64,000 nt of DNA from Flavobacteriaceae bacterium (GCA_029243165.1 JAQWSN010000027.1:62001-126000), one strand, 5' to 3'; positions 45,535-55,489 are shown, numbered from the stretch's first letter. Numbers and translations: made by a program. Notes: a model not told the origin generated them from the letters alone.

Positions 45535-46785
45535 ATGAAACCAAGACGTGTAGTTGTTACCGGATTGGGAGCCCTTACACCAATAGGCAATACCCTCTCA
45601 GAATATTGGGAGGGTTTGCTTTCTGGTGAAAGTGGGGCTGCACCCATTACTTATTTTGATCCTACCTTATTCAAAACGCAGTTTGCTTGCGAACTGAAAA
45701 ACTTTGATCCACTGGATCATTTTGACAGAAAAGAAGCTCGTAAATACGATCGTTTTGCCCAATATGCAATGGTAACCGTTGCGGAGGCGCTACACGATTC
45801 AAAACTCTCCTTAGATGAAATTGACAAGGATCGGGTTGGAGTTATTTGGGGTGCCGGTATCGGTGGTTTGGAAACCTTCCAAAATGAAGTGCTTAATTTT
45901 GCTGCATCAAACGAAAATCCCAGATTCAATCCTTTCTTTATTCCTAAAATGATAGCGGACATTGCACCGGGATTAATTTCGATTAAATATGGGTTTAGAG
46001 GACCCAACTTTGCAACCGTTTCCGCCTGTGCCTCAGCTTCTAATGCAATGATAGATGCCCTCAATTACATACGTCTAGGTTATGCAGACGTCATGGTTAC
46101 GGGAGGCTCTGAAGCGGCAGTTACAAAAGCAGGTATTGGAGGATTCAACGCCATGCACGCTCTTTCAAAACGCAATGACGACCCTAAAACAGCTTCGAGA
46201 CCTTTTGATAAAGATCGCGACGGTTTTGTACTTGGAGAAGGGTCTGGTGCACTAATTTTAGAATCTTATGACCATGCTATTGCTAGGGGTGCAACCATCT
46301 ATGCAGAACTAGCAGGAGGTGGACTTTCAGCTGATGCACATCATATGACAGCTCCCCATCCAGAAGGCTTGGGCGCAATAAAAGTAATGGAAAACTGCCT
46401 TCGCGATGCGCAACTTCAACCCGAAGATGTTGACATCATTAACATGCACGGTACCTCAACACCCCTTGGAGATATTGCAGAATCCAATGCCATTATTTCA
46501 GTATTCAAAGAGCATGCATTTAAGATGAATATTAATTCAACAAAATCCATGACGGGTCATTTACTCGGTGCAGCTGGAGCGGTTGAAGCCATCGCTTCTA
46601 TTATGGCGATGAAGCACAATATTGTGCCCCCTACAATCAATCATCAAACGCCCGATGAGGGAATTGACCAAAAGATCAATTTTACTTTCCATAAACCCCA
46701 AAAAAGAACAGTTAATGTTGCCCTTTCCAACACATTTGGTTTTGGAGGACACAATGCCTGTGTATTGTTTAAAAAAATCCCTTAA
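45535..46785 (+). CDS. fabF: Beta-ketoacyl-ACP synthase II
   Basis: Condensing enzyme of fatty acid elongation, 416 residues. The Cys-His-His triad appears as VSACASASNAM (active cysteine), MHGTSTPLGD and GHLLGAAGAVEA. The N-terminal VVVTGLGALTPIGN and C-terminal NTFGFGGHNA are typical for FabF. It directly follows its carrier acpP and precedes rnc, a conserved order in Flavobacteriia. Confidence 0.98.
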   Translation: MKPRRVVVTGLGALTPIGNTLSEYWEGLLSGESGAAPITYFDPTLFKTQFACELKNFDPLDHFDRKEARKYDRFAQYAMVTVAEALHDSKLSLDEIDKDRVGVIWGAGIGGLETFQNEVLNFAASNENPRFNPFFIPKMIADIAPGLISIKYGFRGPNFATVSACASASNAMIDALNYIRLGYADVMVTGGSEAAVTKAGIGGFNAMHALSKRNDDPKTASRPFDKDRDGFVLGEGSGALILESYDHAIARGATIYAELAGGGLSADAHHMTAPHPEGLGAIKVMENCLRDAQLQPEDVDIINMHGTSTPLGDIAESNAIISVFKEHAFKMNINSTKSMTGHLLGAAGAVEAIASIMAMKHNIVPPTINHQTPDEGIDQKINFTFHKPQKRTVNVALSNTFGFGGHNACVLFKKIP

Positions 46786-46794
46786 TTTTAAGGT

Positions 46795-47532
46795 GTGAAA
46801 ATATTTGATTACATATTTAATTCCCGAACAGAAACGTCCGGGAATTTTTTTTTAGAGCTTCGTAAAAAGCTCCAAATCAAAACACAAAATCACAAACTCT
46901 ACAAAGAAGCCTTCACCCACAGCTCTGTTAATCTGAAAAATAATTCTGGAGATCCCATAAATTTTGAGCGTCTAGAATTTTTAGGAGATGCCATACTAAA
47001 TTCGATCATTGCAGAATTTCTATTCCGTTATTATCCTACTGCCAAAGAAGGATCTCTGACCAAACTTAGAGCTAAAATTGTAAGCCGAACGAAACTCAAT
47101 CAAATTGGAAAAGAATTGGAACTCCATGCAATAGCAGAAATTGCAGATCACCATAAATTTTTTGGGGAAAATATCCACGGCAATCTGCTAGAATCTTTAA
47201 TTGGAGCACTTTTTGTAGATAAAGGATATGAGAAAACCAAAACCTACGTAATCTACCACATCATTCTTCCCTATGTCAATATGGAGGGGTTGGATTCCTT
47301 AATCTTGAGTCATAAAGCGTTGTTGACTGAATGGAGTCAAAAAAATAAAAAATCCATTGAATTTAAAACAGATAAAGATCTCGGGAACCATCCTAAAGTA
47401 ACCTATTTATGTCTGCTTTTTTTAAATAATAAATGCATTGCCAAAGCAAAGGACTCCTCTAAGAAAAAAGCTGAAGAAAAAGCTGCAAAAATAGCCGTAA
47501 GGGTCCTTAAAATTAAACCCAATGCACAATGA
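46795..47532 (+). CDS. rnc: Ribonuclease III
   Basis: Double-strand-specific endoribonuclease, 245 residues. The catalytic signature is FERLEFLGDAILN, with a second acidic site in GNLLESLIGALFVDKGY. The C-terminal double-stranded RNA-binding domain spans about the last 70 residues and ends in a Lys/Ala-rich helix (SSKKKAEEKAAKIA). The start codon is GTG at 46795, ten bases after the fabF stop. It overlaps the next gene by 4 bases (ATGA). Confidence 0.96.
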   Translation: MKIFDYIFNSRTETSGNFFLELRKKLQIKTQNHKLYKEAFTHSSVNLKNNSGDPINFERLEFLGDAILNSIIAEFLFRYYPTAKEGSLTKLRAKIVSRTKLNQIGKELELHAIAEIADHHKFFGENIHGNLLESLIGALFVDKGYEKTKTYVIYHIILPYVNMEGLDSLILSHKALLTEWSQKNKKSIEFKTDKDLGNHPKVTYLCLLFLNNKCIAKAKDSSKKKAEEKAAKIAVRVLKIKPNAQ

Positions 47533-48005
47533 AATCTGGAACTAAAGTACACTTATTAACCTATGAAGATCAGGACTTAGAAGACTACTTGTTAGGTATC
47601 CACACTGATTTAGAAGCATTTCAAATTGCCTTTTCTCTCAATAAATTCTGTGAAGCAAAGTTCGCGAGAATCGAAGATATTTTGCTCAATAACCATAAAG
47701 CTGCTTTTTGTTTGTATGAATGGAAAAATATTCTGATGGATGTCAATACGTTACTTTTCTCGAACAAATACAAACAAGAATCAATCCAAGAAAATACAAA
47801 TATTGATACATTATTTGACCTTCCTTTAAGAAATGAAGTATCTTTAATTCCTGAATTTAAACAGATCGACTTTTTCATAAAATCCAGCCATTTGGAAACC
47901 ATACAAACACTTTCCAAATCTCTAATTCCAGAGAGAGGAATAACGATGACATATGAGGTCCCTTCAAATAAAATAAAAAACCGATTGAACTTAATATTTG
48001 ATTAA
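47529..48005 (+). CDS. IPExxxVDY family protein
   Basis: A 158-residue soluble protein of the Bacteroidota family named for its IPExxxVDY motif, here IPEFKQIDF. No catalytic residues are recognisable. The gene is regularly found between rnc and pyk in Flavobacteriia, as here, with 4-base and 1-base overlaps on its two sides, so it is translated from the same mRNA. Function unknown. Confidence 0.88.
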   Translation: MKSGTKVHLLTYEDQDLEDYLLGIHTDLEAFQIAFSLNKFCEAKFARIEDILLNNHKAAFCLYEWKNILMDVNTLLFSNKYKQESIQENTNIDTLFDLPLRNEVSLIPEFKQIDFFIKSSHLETIQTLSKSLIPERGITMTYEVPSNKIKNRLNLIFD

Positions 48006-49432
48006 TGAACATTATCAAAAAAACTAAAATTGTTGCTACCCTTGGTCCTGCAACTTCTTCAGAAGAAGTCATTGAAAAAATGATCTTAGCAGGAGTAAAC
48101 GTCTTTAGAATCAATTTTTCTCATGCAGATTACAGCGATGTAAGTGATCGAATCCAAATGATTCGTAAAGTAGATGAAAAGCTGAATACCAATACTGCAA
48201 TTTTGGGTGACCTTCAAGGCCCCAAACTTAGAGTTGGTAAAATTGAAGAAGGTGTTGTCGTAAGTCCAGGAGATAAAGTTCTCTTTTCTACAGACGAACC
48301 TTTTCTAGGAAATGCCAAAAAGGCTTACATGAATTACCAAAACTTTCCCAAAGACGTTTCCGAAGGAGAACATATTTTATTAGATGATGGTAAGTTAATT
48401 TTTGAAGTCTCAAAAACCAATAAAAAGAATGAAGTTGAGGCGGTTGTAATTCAAGGAGGTCCTTTTAAATCAAACAAAGGAGTTAACTTACCCAATACGA
48501 ACATTTCCCTACCCGCATTAACTGAGAAAGATGTCGAAGACGCAAAGTTTATTTTTAAACAAGATGTGGATTGGATTGCGTTATCTTTTGTTCGTTTCAG
48601 TCAAGATTTAATCGATTTAAAAGAATTGATGGCTGAACATACGGATCGAGAGATTCCAATCATCTCAAAGATTGAAAAGCCCGAGGCTATTGAAAATATT
48701 GATAAAATTATTGCCTACAGTGATGGTCTCATGGTAGCACGAGGAGACCTGGGTGTAGAAGTTCCCGCACAGGAAGTTCCTTTGATTCAAAAAAAATTGG
48801 TCCTTCTTGCAAAAACAGCTAGGATTCCAATCATTATTGCTACTCAAATGATGGAAACCATGATCGATAGTTTAACCCCTACCCGAGCGGAAGTAAACGA
48901 TGTGGCTAACTCGGTAATGGACGGTGCTGACGCAGTAATGCTTTCAGGAGAAACTTCCGTAGGAAAATATCCAGTTGAAGTCATTAAAACCATGTCTGAT
49001 ATTTTAACAACGGTAGAGAATTCAGAATTGATTGAGGTTCCTCATGATCCTCCAACCATTCGAACCAAACGGTTCATTACAAAATCTATTTGTTATCACG
49101 CCGCTCATTTAGCGAATGATATTGATGCTAAAGCCATTTGTACCCTTACAAATAGTGGTTATACTGCCTATCAAATTTCTGCGTGGAGACCCCAGGCTCA
49201 TGTTCTAGTTTACACTTCAAATAGAAGGATTTTAAACCAATTGAATCTGCTATGGGGGGTAAAGGCTTTTTACTACAACAACCTCAACAGCACTGATAAA
49301 ACTGTTGAAGAAATCAATCAAATTGCTTGGGACAAAGGATATGTCGAAAAAGAAGACATGCTAGTGAATCTAACTGCAATGCCAATTGAATCTAAAGGAA
49401 TGGTCAATACATTAAGGGTTTCGGTTATCTAA
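48005..49432 (+). CDS. pyk: Pyruvate kinase
   Basis: Last step of glycolysis, 475 residues. Motifs are KIVATLGPATSS at the N terminus, FRINFSHADYSD, the active-site segment IPIISKIEKPEAIENI, MVARGDLGVE and IATQMMETMIDSLTPTRAEVND. The C-terminal regulatory domain is present (ICTLTNSGYTA). The ATG shares a base with the preceding stop (TAATG). Its stop interlocks with that of dinB on the other strand. Confidence 0.97.
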   Translation: MNIIKKTKIVATLGPATSSEEVIEKMILAGVNVFRINFSHADYSDVSDRIQMIRKVDEKLNTNTAILGDLQGPKLRVGKIEEGVVVSPGDKVLFSTDEPFLGNAKKAYMNYQNFPKDVSEGEHILLDDGKLIFEVSKTNKKNEVEAVVIQGGPFKSNKGVNLPNTNISLPALTEKDVEDAKFIFKQDVDWIALSFVRFSQDLIDLKELMAEHTDREIPIISKIEKPEAIENIDKIIAYSDGLMVARGDLGVEVPAQEVPLIQKKLVLLAKTARIPIIIATQMMETMIDSLTPTRAEVNDVANSVMDGADAVMLSGETSVGKYPVEVIKTMSDILTTVENSELIEVPHDPPTIRTKRFITKSICYHAAHLANDIDAKAICTLTNSGYTAYQISAWRPQAHVLVYTSNRRILNQLNLLWGVKAFYYNNLNSTDKTVEEINQIAWDKGYVEKEDMLVNLTAMPIESKGMVNTLRVSVI

Positions 49433-50529
49433 AAAGGAAGGCTTAATTGCTCACTTTTAAGCATTTTTTTGGAAGGTGGTTTATTGACTTTGTTCACGTT
49501 TAAGTTGGATAAAGAGATCCCAATCAGTCGGACTGAATTCAATAATTTTTCTTGATACAAAAGGTTTTTTGCTTCTTCTAAAATCAAATCTTTATTGGAA
49601 AGATAAAGGTTCCCTGTTTTACTTCTTGTTTGCTGAATAAAATCACTGTATTTTATTTTTAGAGTTAATGTTTTGCCTGCTACTTTATTCTTTTTTAACC
49701 TTTTATCTAAATTTTCCGCCAATTCCTTTAGCTTCTCTTCTAGAAATAATTCACTAGTAAGGTTCGAACTAAAAGTTCGTTCAATTCCTACTGATTTTGG
49801 AATTCTGTGTGGTTTTACAACACTGTTATGAATCCCTCGAACAACATGGTAGTAATAGGATCCTGCTTTACCAAAATGCTTTGTCAAAAAGGAATCGGAT
49901 TGGCCTTTCAAGTCTTTACCGGTGTAAATTCCCAGATGATACATTTTGAGCTTGGTTTTTTTTCCAATACCATGAAATTTTTTTACATCTAAGGACTCTA
50001 AAAAAGAAATTACTTCGTTAGGAGGAAGAGTTTTCTGTCCATTAGGCTTGTTCCAATCACTTGCGATTTTGGCTAAAAACTTATTTATTGAGATTCCTGC
50101 CGAAGCGGTAAGATGGGTTTGAGATTCAATTTTTCTTCTGATTTCTTCTGCTATTAGAGTAGCCGAAGGATACTCTGAGACATCCAAATAAGCTTCATCT
50201 AATGATAGCGGCTCTACCAGTGGGGTGTATTCTAAAAAAATAGCTCGGATGGTTTCAGAAATTTCCTTGTAACGATCAAAACGTGGCTTGGTAAAAATTA
50301 GATGGGGACAGAGTTCCTTAGCCCTACGCCCGTTCATTGCGCTTCGCACCCCGAATTTACGAGCTTCATAGCTTGCTGCAGCCACCACCCCTCGATTTCC
50401 ACCACCTCCTACCGCAAGGGCTTTCCCACGCCATTCGGGATGGTCTAATTGTTCTACTGAAGCAAAAAAAGCATCCATGTCGATATGAATGATTTTACGT
50501 TGATCTAGGGGTAAGTTTACTGACATCAA
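49429..50529 (-). CDS. dinB: DNA polymerase IV
   Basis: Y-family translesion polymerase of 366 residues. Catalytic acidic residues are in IHIDMDAFFASVEQ and SLDEAYLDVSE, and the substrate loop is AAASYEARKFGVRSAM. The little-finger domain follows (KSVGIERTFSSNL). The extreme C terminus EQLSLPF fits a beta-clamp-binding motif, as in other Pol IV enzymes. No LexA-type operator was identified upstream. It converges on pyk with a 4-base overlap. Confidence 0.96.
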   Translation of the reverse strand: MMSVNLPLDQRKIIHIDMDAFFASVEQLDHPEWRGKALAVGGGGNRGVVAAASYEARKFGVRSAMNGRRAKELCPHLIFTKPRFDRYKEISETIRAIFLEYTPLVEPLSLDEAYLDVSEYPSATLIAEEIRRKIESQTHLTASAGISINKFLAKIASDWNKPNGQKTLPPNEVISFLESLDVKKFHGIGKKTKLKMYHLGIYTGKDLKGQSDSFLTKHFGKAGSYYYHVVRGIHNSVVKPHRIPKSVGIERTFSSNLTSELFLEEKLKELAENLDKRLKKNKVAGKTLTLKIKYSDFIQQTRSKTGNLYLSNKDLILEEAKNLLYQEKLLNSVRLIGISLSNLNVNKVNKPPSKKMLKSEQLSLPF

Positions 50530-50544
50530 TAAATCGTTAAAGAT

Positions 50545-50868
50545 TTAATTTATTTCAGAAGAATGAAAATTATACTCACGTTCTACGCGACAAATTTTTA
50601 GATCAAAATTGGCATACGCATGATCTTTCCCGTAACGCTGTGCCAAAAGGTGTTTGGTGTTTTGCTTCCAAGTCTCAATCGATTCAGTAGTTTTCCAATA
50701 ACTAATAGTTACACCCTTTCCAGAATCTTCCCGATAACTTTCCATTCCCAAAAATCCAGGTGTATTTTGAACCTCCTCTTTCATTTGATTGGAAAATTCA
50801 TGATACACTGGATCCATCACATCATTTAAAGTATTCGAAAAAATTACTGCAAAATAAACTCCTTTCAC
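50545..50868 (-). CDS. Antibiotic biosynthesis monooxygenase (ABM) domain protein
   Basis: A 107-residue ferredoxin-like-fold protein of the ABM family (GFLGMESYREDSGKGVTISYWKTTESIETWKQN). Such small dimeric proteins include quinone monooxygenases and haem-degrading enzymes; no residues here decide the substrate. The start is GTG at 50868, which overlaps the TGA of the upstream peptidase gene (GTGA), implying translational coupling. Confidence 0.88.
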   Translation of the reverse strand: MKGVYFAVIFSNTLNDVMDPVYHEFSNQMKEEVQNTPGFLGMESYREDSGKGVTISYWKTTESIETWKQNTKHLLAQRYGKDHAYANFDLKICRVEREYNFHSSEIN

Positions 50869-51899
50869 TCGTCTTTGTAAATTTTTACGGTTTGCTTCCC
50901 ATTATTATCCACATGTGCTCTGTACATGCCTGGAGTATTCATCTCCATAGCAATATTGCCTTGGTTATCAATCCCTACAATACCTCCATCACCTCCTAAA
51001 CTCGCAACTTTTTCATGTATTACTATCCGAGATGCTTCTTGAATTGAAAGCCCTTTGTACTCCATAAGAGCAGAAATATCATGAGCCACAACGGAACGTA
51101 TAAAAAACTCTCCCCAACCCGTAGCAGAAATTGCACAAGTTGCATTATTTGCATAAGTACCTGCTCCAATAATCGGTGCATCCCCAATTCTATTCCATTT
51201 TTTATTGGTCATTCCTCCTGTTGAGGTTCCCGCAGCAAGATTCCCATTTTGATCCAAGGCAACACAGCCAACGGTTCCATAGCGTTGATTTTTCAAAAAG
51301 GCTTGTTCTGTAGCTGTAGTCTCTTTTTTCTTTTGCTCCGATTCTTTGACTCTTTTAAGAGCTTGAATTCTGCGTTCTGTAAAAAAATATTCTGGTGCTA
51401 CTATTTCTAATCCTTGCTCACTTGCAAATACATCTGCCCCTTTGCCAGACAACATAACATGAGGCGAATTTTCCATCACTTGAATAGCAGCAGAAATAGG
51501 ATTTTTAATCGTCCTAACACCTGAGATTGCACCTGCATCCAGAGTAGCTCCATTCATAAAAGAAGCATCCAGTTCTATTGTCTCGTCCGAATTGAGTACA
51601 GCGCCTTTTCCTGCGTTAAATAGGGGTGAGTCCTCCATTACATGAATTGTTTTTTCAACAGCTTCTTTACTGCTTCCCCCCTTTTTTAAAATCTCATAAC
51701 CTACTTGAACCGCTTCTGCTAATACCTTTCTGTATGCCGCTTCTTTTTCTGGAGTCATATTTTTCCTTAAAATTGTTCCCGCACCTCCGTGAATAACTAT
51801 CCCAATGGGTTGAGGTGTTGCCTTATTCTCTTTTTTTGATGAAGTACAAGCCCACATCATTGAAACGACAAAAACTATACTTAAAACTCTAAATTGCAT
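50865..51899 (-). CDS. Isoaspartyl peptidase / L-asparaginase, lipoprotein
   Basis: N-terminal-nucleophile hydrolase of 344 residues that cleaves isoaspartyl dipeptides or asparagine. Self-cleavage should occur before the threonine of RYGTVGCVALD, giving alpha and beta chains; GGMTNKKWNRIGDAPIIGAGTY follows. The ATG at 51899 is preferred over a start 29 codons upstream because it gives a lipoprotein signal (MQFRVLSIVF, then MMWAC with Cys18). The enzyme is therefore probably anchored in the cell envelope. It overlaps the ABM gene by 4 bases. Confidence 0.93.
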   Translation of the reverse strand: MQFRVLSIVFVVSMMWACTSSKKENKATPQPIGIVIHGGAGTILRKNMTPEKEAAYRKVLAEAVQVGYEILKKGGSSKEAVEKTIHVMEDSPLFNAGKGAVLNSDETIELDASFMNGATLDAGAISGVRTIKNPISAAIQVMENSPHVMLSGKGADVFASEQGLEIVAPEYFFTERRIQALKRVKESEQKKKETTATEQAFLKNQRYGTVGCVALDQNGNLAAGTSTGGMTNKKWNRIGDAPIIGAGTYANNATCAISATGWGEFFIRSVVAHDISALMEYKGLSIQEASRIVIHEKVASLGGDGGIVGIDNQGNIAMEMNTPGMYRAHVDNNGKQTVKIYKDE

Positions 51900-52012
51900 C
51901 TGTTTTTTTTCTTTAAAGTTAAGTTTTTTCTTTTTTTGAGCGAAGTCATTTATAAAAATGGAAATTACAATTCCTTCATTACCCAAAATAAAGTATTTTT
52001 ATAAAAAAAAGT

Positions 52013-52450
52013 ATGTATTCTATTTTAAAGAGCGTCCACTCCTATTGGGCATTTTTTGTACTTATCATTTTGGTTATTGCTATTTTAAAAGCCTTCCTCG
52101 GCAAGTCTAAGGGAAGAGAATTTAGTACTACCGATTTACGAATCAGTCTTTTTGGTCTTATTTTTTCTCATATCCAATTGTTAATAGGACTGATTATTTA
52201 CTTTGTGTCTCCTTGGTTTGACCAGTGGAGTGCCTTGGGAATGGGAGGGGTAATGAAAGACGCTCAAACACGATTGTATTTAGTTGAACACCCCGTCACA
52301 AACTTACTTGCTATTGTTTTGATCACTATGGGCTGGTCACTGCACAAAAGGCAATCGCTTTCCTCAAAAAAGTTTTTACGAATTGGTTTGTTCTACACTT
52401 TAGGATTACTTTTACTATTAAGTAGAATTCCATGGGATTCTTGGTTATAA
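52013..52450 (+). CDS. Four-helix membrane protein, possible cytochrome b-like
   Basis: A 145-residue protein with four hydrophobic helices (YWAFFVLIILVIAILKAF; LFGLIFSHIQLLIGLIIYF; NLLAIVLITMGWSL; IGLFYTLGLLLLLSRIPW). Histidines at residue 9, in SHIQ, in VEHPVTN and in SLHK could ligate haem, which is why similar Flavobacterial proteins are sometimes called cytochrome b; this is weak evidence. A near-consensus -7 box TATTTTTA lies upstream. It precedes gpsA by 19 bases. Confidence 0.75.
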   Translation: MYSILKSVHSYWAFFVLIILVIAILKAFLGKSKGREFSTTDLRISLFGLIFSHIQLLIGLIIYFVSPWFDQWSALGMGGVMKDAQTRLYLVEHPVTNLLAIVLITMGWSLHKRQSLSSKKFLRIGLFYTLGLLLLLSRIPWDSWL

Positions 52451-52469
52451 CTGGACTGCATTATTCATA

Positions 52470-53492
52470 ATGAATTTTACTGGCTCCAACTCTACCTCTT
52501 CAAATAAAGATTCCTTTGCAGTTATTGGAAATGGCAGCTGGGCTACTGCTCTAGTCAAAATATTTACAGACAGTGGAATTCATGTCAACTGGTATTTTAG
52601 AAAAAAGGAGAAAGCAACTTACATCGAAAAGTATTTGCATAATCAAGACTATTTGACCCAAGTCAAATTTAATCCTGAAAAAATTACTCCAAATTCAGAT
52701 ATTAACGAGCTTATTCAAAAAAGCAAGTGGCTTGTTCTAGCAACCCCGTCATTATATTTAGAAGCGCTTTTAGAACAAGTTAAAACTCCACTATCAGAAA
52801 AAATTGTGATCTCTGGAGTGAAAGGTATTTTACCTAAAAGTAATCTCCTTCCGGGGGCTTATTTAAACACAAATCTGGGACTCCCAAGAGCTCATTTTGT
52901 GGTTCTTGCCGGACCTTCTCATGCAGAAGAAATTGCATTAAATCGACTCTCTTTCTTAACGATTGGCTGTAGTGATTTAAATATTGCAAGTTTCCTAAAA
53001 CAAAAAATGAAAGCTCCTTACCTTAAATTGAAAACCTCTGATGATGTACTAGGTATTGAATATTCCGCTACTTTAAAAAATATTTTTGCCTTGGCGGCTG
53101 GCATTGCCAAAGGATTGAATTACGGTGATAATTTTCAAAGCGTCTTGATAAGTAATTCCGTCATGGAAATGAAACGACTTCTAAAAAAAATATCCCCCTC
53201 AAAAAGAAACATAAACCATTCCGTGTATTTGGGGGATTTACTGGTTACAGCTTATTCCATTCACAGCAGAAACAGACGCTTTGGAGAATTGATCGGTAAA
53301 GGGTTGCGACAAGAGCAAGTTCAAAAACAAATGAAAATGGTTGCAGAAGGTTACTTTGCCTCTAAAACAATTTATGATCTTAAACGGGATCTAGACGTTA
53401 AAACTCCCATTATCGATGCTGTGTACGCAATCCTTTATCAGCAAGAATCTCCTGAAAAAAGTTTTAAAAATTTGGTTCAAGAACTTACCTAA
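52470..53492 (+). CDS. gpsA: Glycerol-3-phosphate dehydrogenase [NAD(P)+]
   Basis: Makes sn-glycerol-3-phosphate for phospholipids from dihydroxyacetone phosphate; 340 residues. The Rossmann motif is [16 protein letters not shown], the catalytic lysine region is GVKGILP, and [10 protein letters not shown] and [20 protein letters not shown] are family marks. The N-terminal ~15 residues before the nucleotide motif are Ser/Thr/Asn-rich and may be an over-long start. Its stop interlocks with that of pheS on the other strand. Confidence 0.94.
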   Translation: MNFTGSNSTSSNKDSFAVIGNGSWATALVKIFTDSGIHVNWYFRKKEKATYIEKYLHNQDYLTQVKFNPEKITPNSDINELIQKSKWLVLATPSLYLEALLEQVKTPLSEKIVISGVKGILPKSNLLPGAYLNTNLGLPRAHFVVLAGPSHAEEIALNRLSFLTIGCSDLNIASFLKQKMKAPYLKLKTSDDVLGIEYSATLKNIFALAAGIAKGLNYGDNFQSVLISNSVMEMKRLLKKISPSKRNINHSVYLGDLLVTAYSIHSRNRRFGELIGKGLRQEQVQKQMKMVAEGYFASKTIYDLKRDLDVKTPIIDAVYAILYQQESPEKSFKNLVQELT

Positions 53493-54505
53493 AGTGTGGC
53501 TTTAAATTGTTTTAAAAAACGAATGTCGTTTTCAAAAAACAAACGGATATCACTGATTTGGTACAAAAGCATGGCAATACGCTCAATACCCATACCAAAT
53601 GCGTAACCTGAATAAATTTCAGGATCAATACCACAATTTTCAAGCACATTCGGATCTACCATTCCACAACCCATGATTTCCAACCAACCCGTTCCTTTAG
53701 TTATTCTGTAATCTGTTTCTGTTTCTAATCCCCAATAGATATCTACCTCAGCACTAGGCTCTGTAAAGGGAAAATAAGAAGGCCGCAATCGAATTTTGGA
53801 ATTCCCAAATAACGCATTGGTGAAGTATTGCAAGGTTTGTTTTAGATCTGCAAAAGAAACATCCTTTGCAATGTAAAGACCCTCAATTTGATGAAATATG
53901 CAATGCGATCGTGCAGAAATCGCTTCATTTCTGAAAACACGACCTGGGGAAATCGTTCGAATAGGAGGTTGGTTTTTTTCCATGTACCGTACCTGAACAG
54001 ATGATGTATGTGTTCGCAATAAAATATCTGGGTCGGTTTGAATAAAAAAAGTATCCTGCATATCGCGCGCCGGGTGGTGTTCTGGTAAATTTAACGCAGT
54101 AAAATTATGCCAATCGTCCTCAATTTCCGGTCCTTCTGAAATTGTAAATCCGATTTGAGTAAAAATATCTATGATTCTGTTTTTCACCACGGAAAGAGGA
54201 TGTCGGTTTCCTGATTCGATCGGAAACGGGGTCCTGCTAGGATCCTTTATTTGAAAGTCATTTGAAGTTGATTGCAGTTGTGACTGGAGAAATTTGATTT
54301 TTTCGCTTACCGCTTTTTTAAGATGATTTAGTTCTTGTCCGTATGCTTTTTTTTCTTCATTAGGAACCGTTCGAAATGCAGCAAACAAGTCATTTAAAAT
54401 TCCTTTTTTACCGGCATAGCTAATCCTAAAATTCTCAATGGCTTTTGGATCCTTACTCGAGAAGGCGTCGACCTCTTTCAAATATTTTTTTACTTCTTCA
54501 ATCAT
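53489..54505 (-). CDS. pheS: Phenylalanine--tRNA ligase alpha subunit
   Basis: Class II synthetase subunit of 338 residues, usual length. The N-terminal coiled coil (about 1-90) is followed by the catalytic core with motif 2 [23 protein letters not shown] and motif 3 [12 protein letters not shown]. The other subunit, pheT, is not in this window, so the two genes are unlinked here. It lies 20 bases after the small hypothetical gene in the same direction. Confidence 0.97.
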   Translation of the reverse strand: MIEEVKKYLKEVDAFSSKDPKAIENFRISYAGKKGILNDLFAAFRTVPNEEKKAYGQELNHLKKAVSEKIKFLQSQLQSTSNDFQIKDPSRTPFPIESGNRHPLSVVKNRIIDIFTQIGFTISEGPEIEDDWHNFTALNLPEHHPARDMQDTFFIQTDPDILLRTHTSSVQVRYMEKNQPPIRTISPGRVFRNEAISARSHCIFHQIEGLYIAKDVSFADLKQTLQYFTNALFGNSKIRLRPSYFPFTEPSAEVDIYWGLETETDYRITKGTGWLEIMGCGMVDPNVLENCGIDPEIYSGYAFGMGIERIAMLLYQISDIRLFFENDIRFLKQFKATL

Positions 54506-54525
54506 AAAGCAAAAATAGGATAGTT

Positions 54526-54891
54526 TTATGAAATGACTCCTTGTCGAACAAAGTAATCTACTACTGCACTTTTTACCAAGATACTCTGCTCCCCTGGCTT
54601 TAAGTTTGGTAATTGCTCAACCAACTCGAAATGGGGCCATCCTTGAGCATCAATGAAATCAAAGCGATAATAACCAAAAGGTTCTAGGACTGTACACAAA
54701 CCTACATGAATAAGGTTGACATTGTCTTCTTTTTTAAAATGGTCGTGGGGCTTACCGTACTCCTGAAGACCGATGAGATAAAGTACGCCTTCCACATCAA
54801 CCTCATCCCCTTCTGAAAATTTTTCAGTCAGTAGTTCAATGATCTGCTCCCAACGGCGTTTCAACCGTTTATCTCTGGTATTATCAGCCAT
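54526..54891 (-). CDS. Conserved Bacteroidota hypothetical protein
   Basis: A 121-residue soluble, acidic protein I recognise only as a conserved hypothetical of this phylum. Visible features are a basic N-terminal helix ([16 protein letters not shown]), a central segment [11 protein letters not shown] and a C-terminal helix ending YFVRQGVIS. No catalytic motif is evident. The ATG at 54891 is preferred over a TTG two codons upstream. A perfect -7 box ends four bases before the ATG, so its mRNA may be leaderless. It is likely cotranscribed with pheS. Confidence 0.82.
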   Translation of the reverse strand: MADNTRDKRLKRRWEQIIELLTEKFSEGDEVDVEGVLYLIGLQEYGKPHDHFKKEDNVNLIHVGLCTVLEPFGYYRFDFIDAQGWPHFELVEQLPNLKPGEQSILVKSAVVDYFVRQGVIS

Positions 54892-54894
54892 ACA

Positions 54895-54902
54895 CAAAGA
54901 TA
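54895..54902 (-). promoter_or_regulatory. -7 element placed for a leaderless transcript
   Basis: On the minus strand TATCTTTG (54902-54895) matches the -7 consensus fully. With the spacing seen in other promoters here, transcription would begin at or next to the A of the ATG at 54891. The -33 position is not TTG (TCG-like at 19 bases). Confidence 0.45.
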
Positions 54903-54978
54903 TTATTTCTCAAACTTTTAGCGATTAAAAAATGATTTATCCCTTAAAATTAGATTAAAAAAAGCAGTACTTTAGAAT

Positions 54979-55488
54979 ATGAATATTTTGGATGTTATCG
55001 TGTTGTGTTGTTTGAGTTACGGTCTTATTCGAGGACTTATCAAAGGGTTTGTCGTTGAAATTGCTGGTGTTGTTGCTCTTTTTGTCGGAGTATTAGGAGC
55101 CTTCAAATTTGCATCTACTTTTGCTTTCTACATCCATTCATTTGTCGAGTTAAATCCAAAAGTGGTTCAAGGGGTCAGTTTTTTGCTGCTTTTCATTGGG
55201 ATTGTTTACGGGATTTCTCTTTTAGCTAAAATGCTAACCAAGACTTTACAAATTGTTGCTTTGGGTCTCTTAAATCGATTGGCAGGAGGGCTCTTTGGAC
55301 TCGTTAAATGGACTGTCATTCTCAGCGCATTGACCTTAGCACTGAATCAAATAGAAAGTGTCATTTCTTTAGTTCCTGAAACCCTGAAAGAAGAATCTTT
55401 TAGCCTTCCCTTTTTAATTGAATTTGGAGACTTTTTATTTGAATGGATTTTACAAAACAACTCGTTGAGCGAGCAAAAACTTATTTAG
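54979..55488 (+). CDS. cvpA: CvpA family membrane protein
   Basis: A 169-residue inner-membrane protein with four helices; the CvpA family pattern begins ILDVIVLCCLSYGLIRGLIKGFVVEI and continues VVQGVSFLLLFIGIVYGISLL and RLAGGLFGLVKWTVILSALTL. Members are linked to colicin V export and envelope integrity, but the mechanism is not settled. It is divergent from the pheS pair and ends one base from the batE stop. Confidence 0.92.
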   Translation: MNILDVIVLCCLSYGLIRGLIKGFVVEIAGVVALFVGVLGAFKFASTFAFYIHSFVELNPKVVQGVSFLLLFIGIVYGISLLAKMLTKTLQIVALGLLNRLAGGLFGLVKWTVILSALTLALNQIESVISLVPETLKEESFSLPFLIEFGDFLFEWILQNNSLSEQKLI

Positions 55489-55489
55489 T

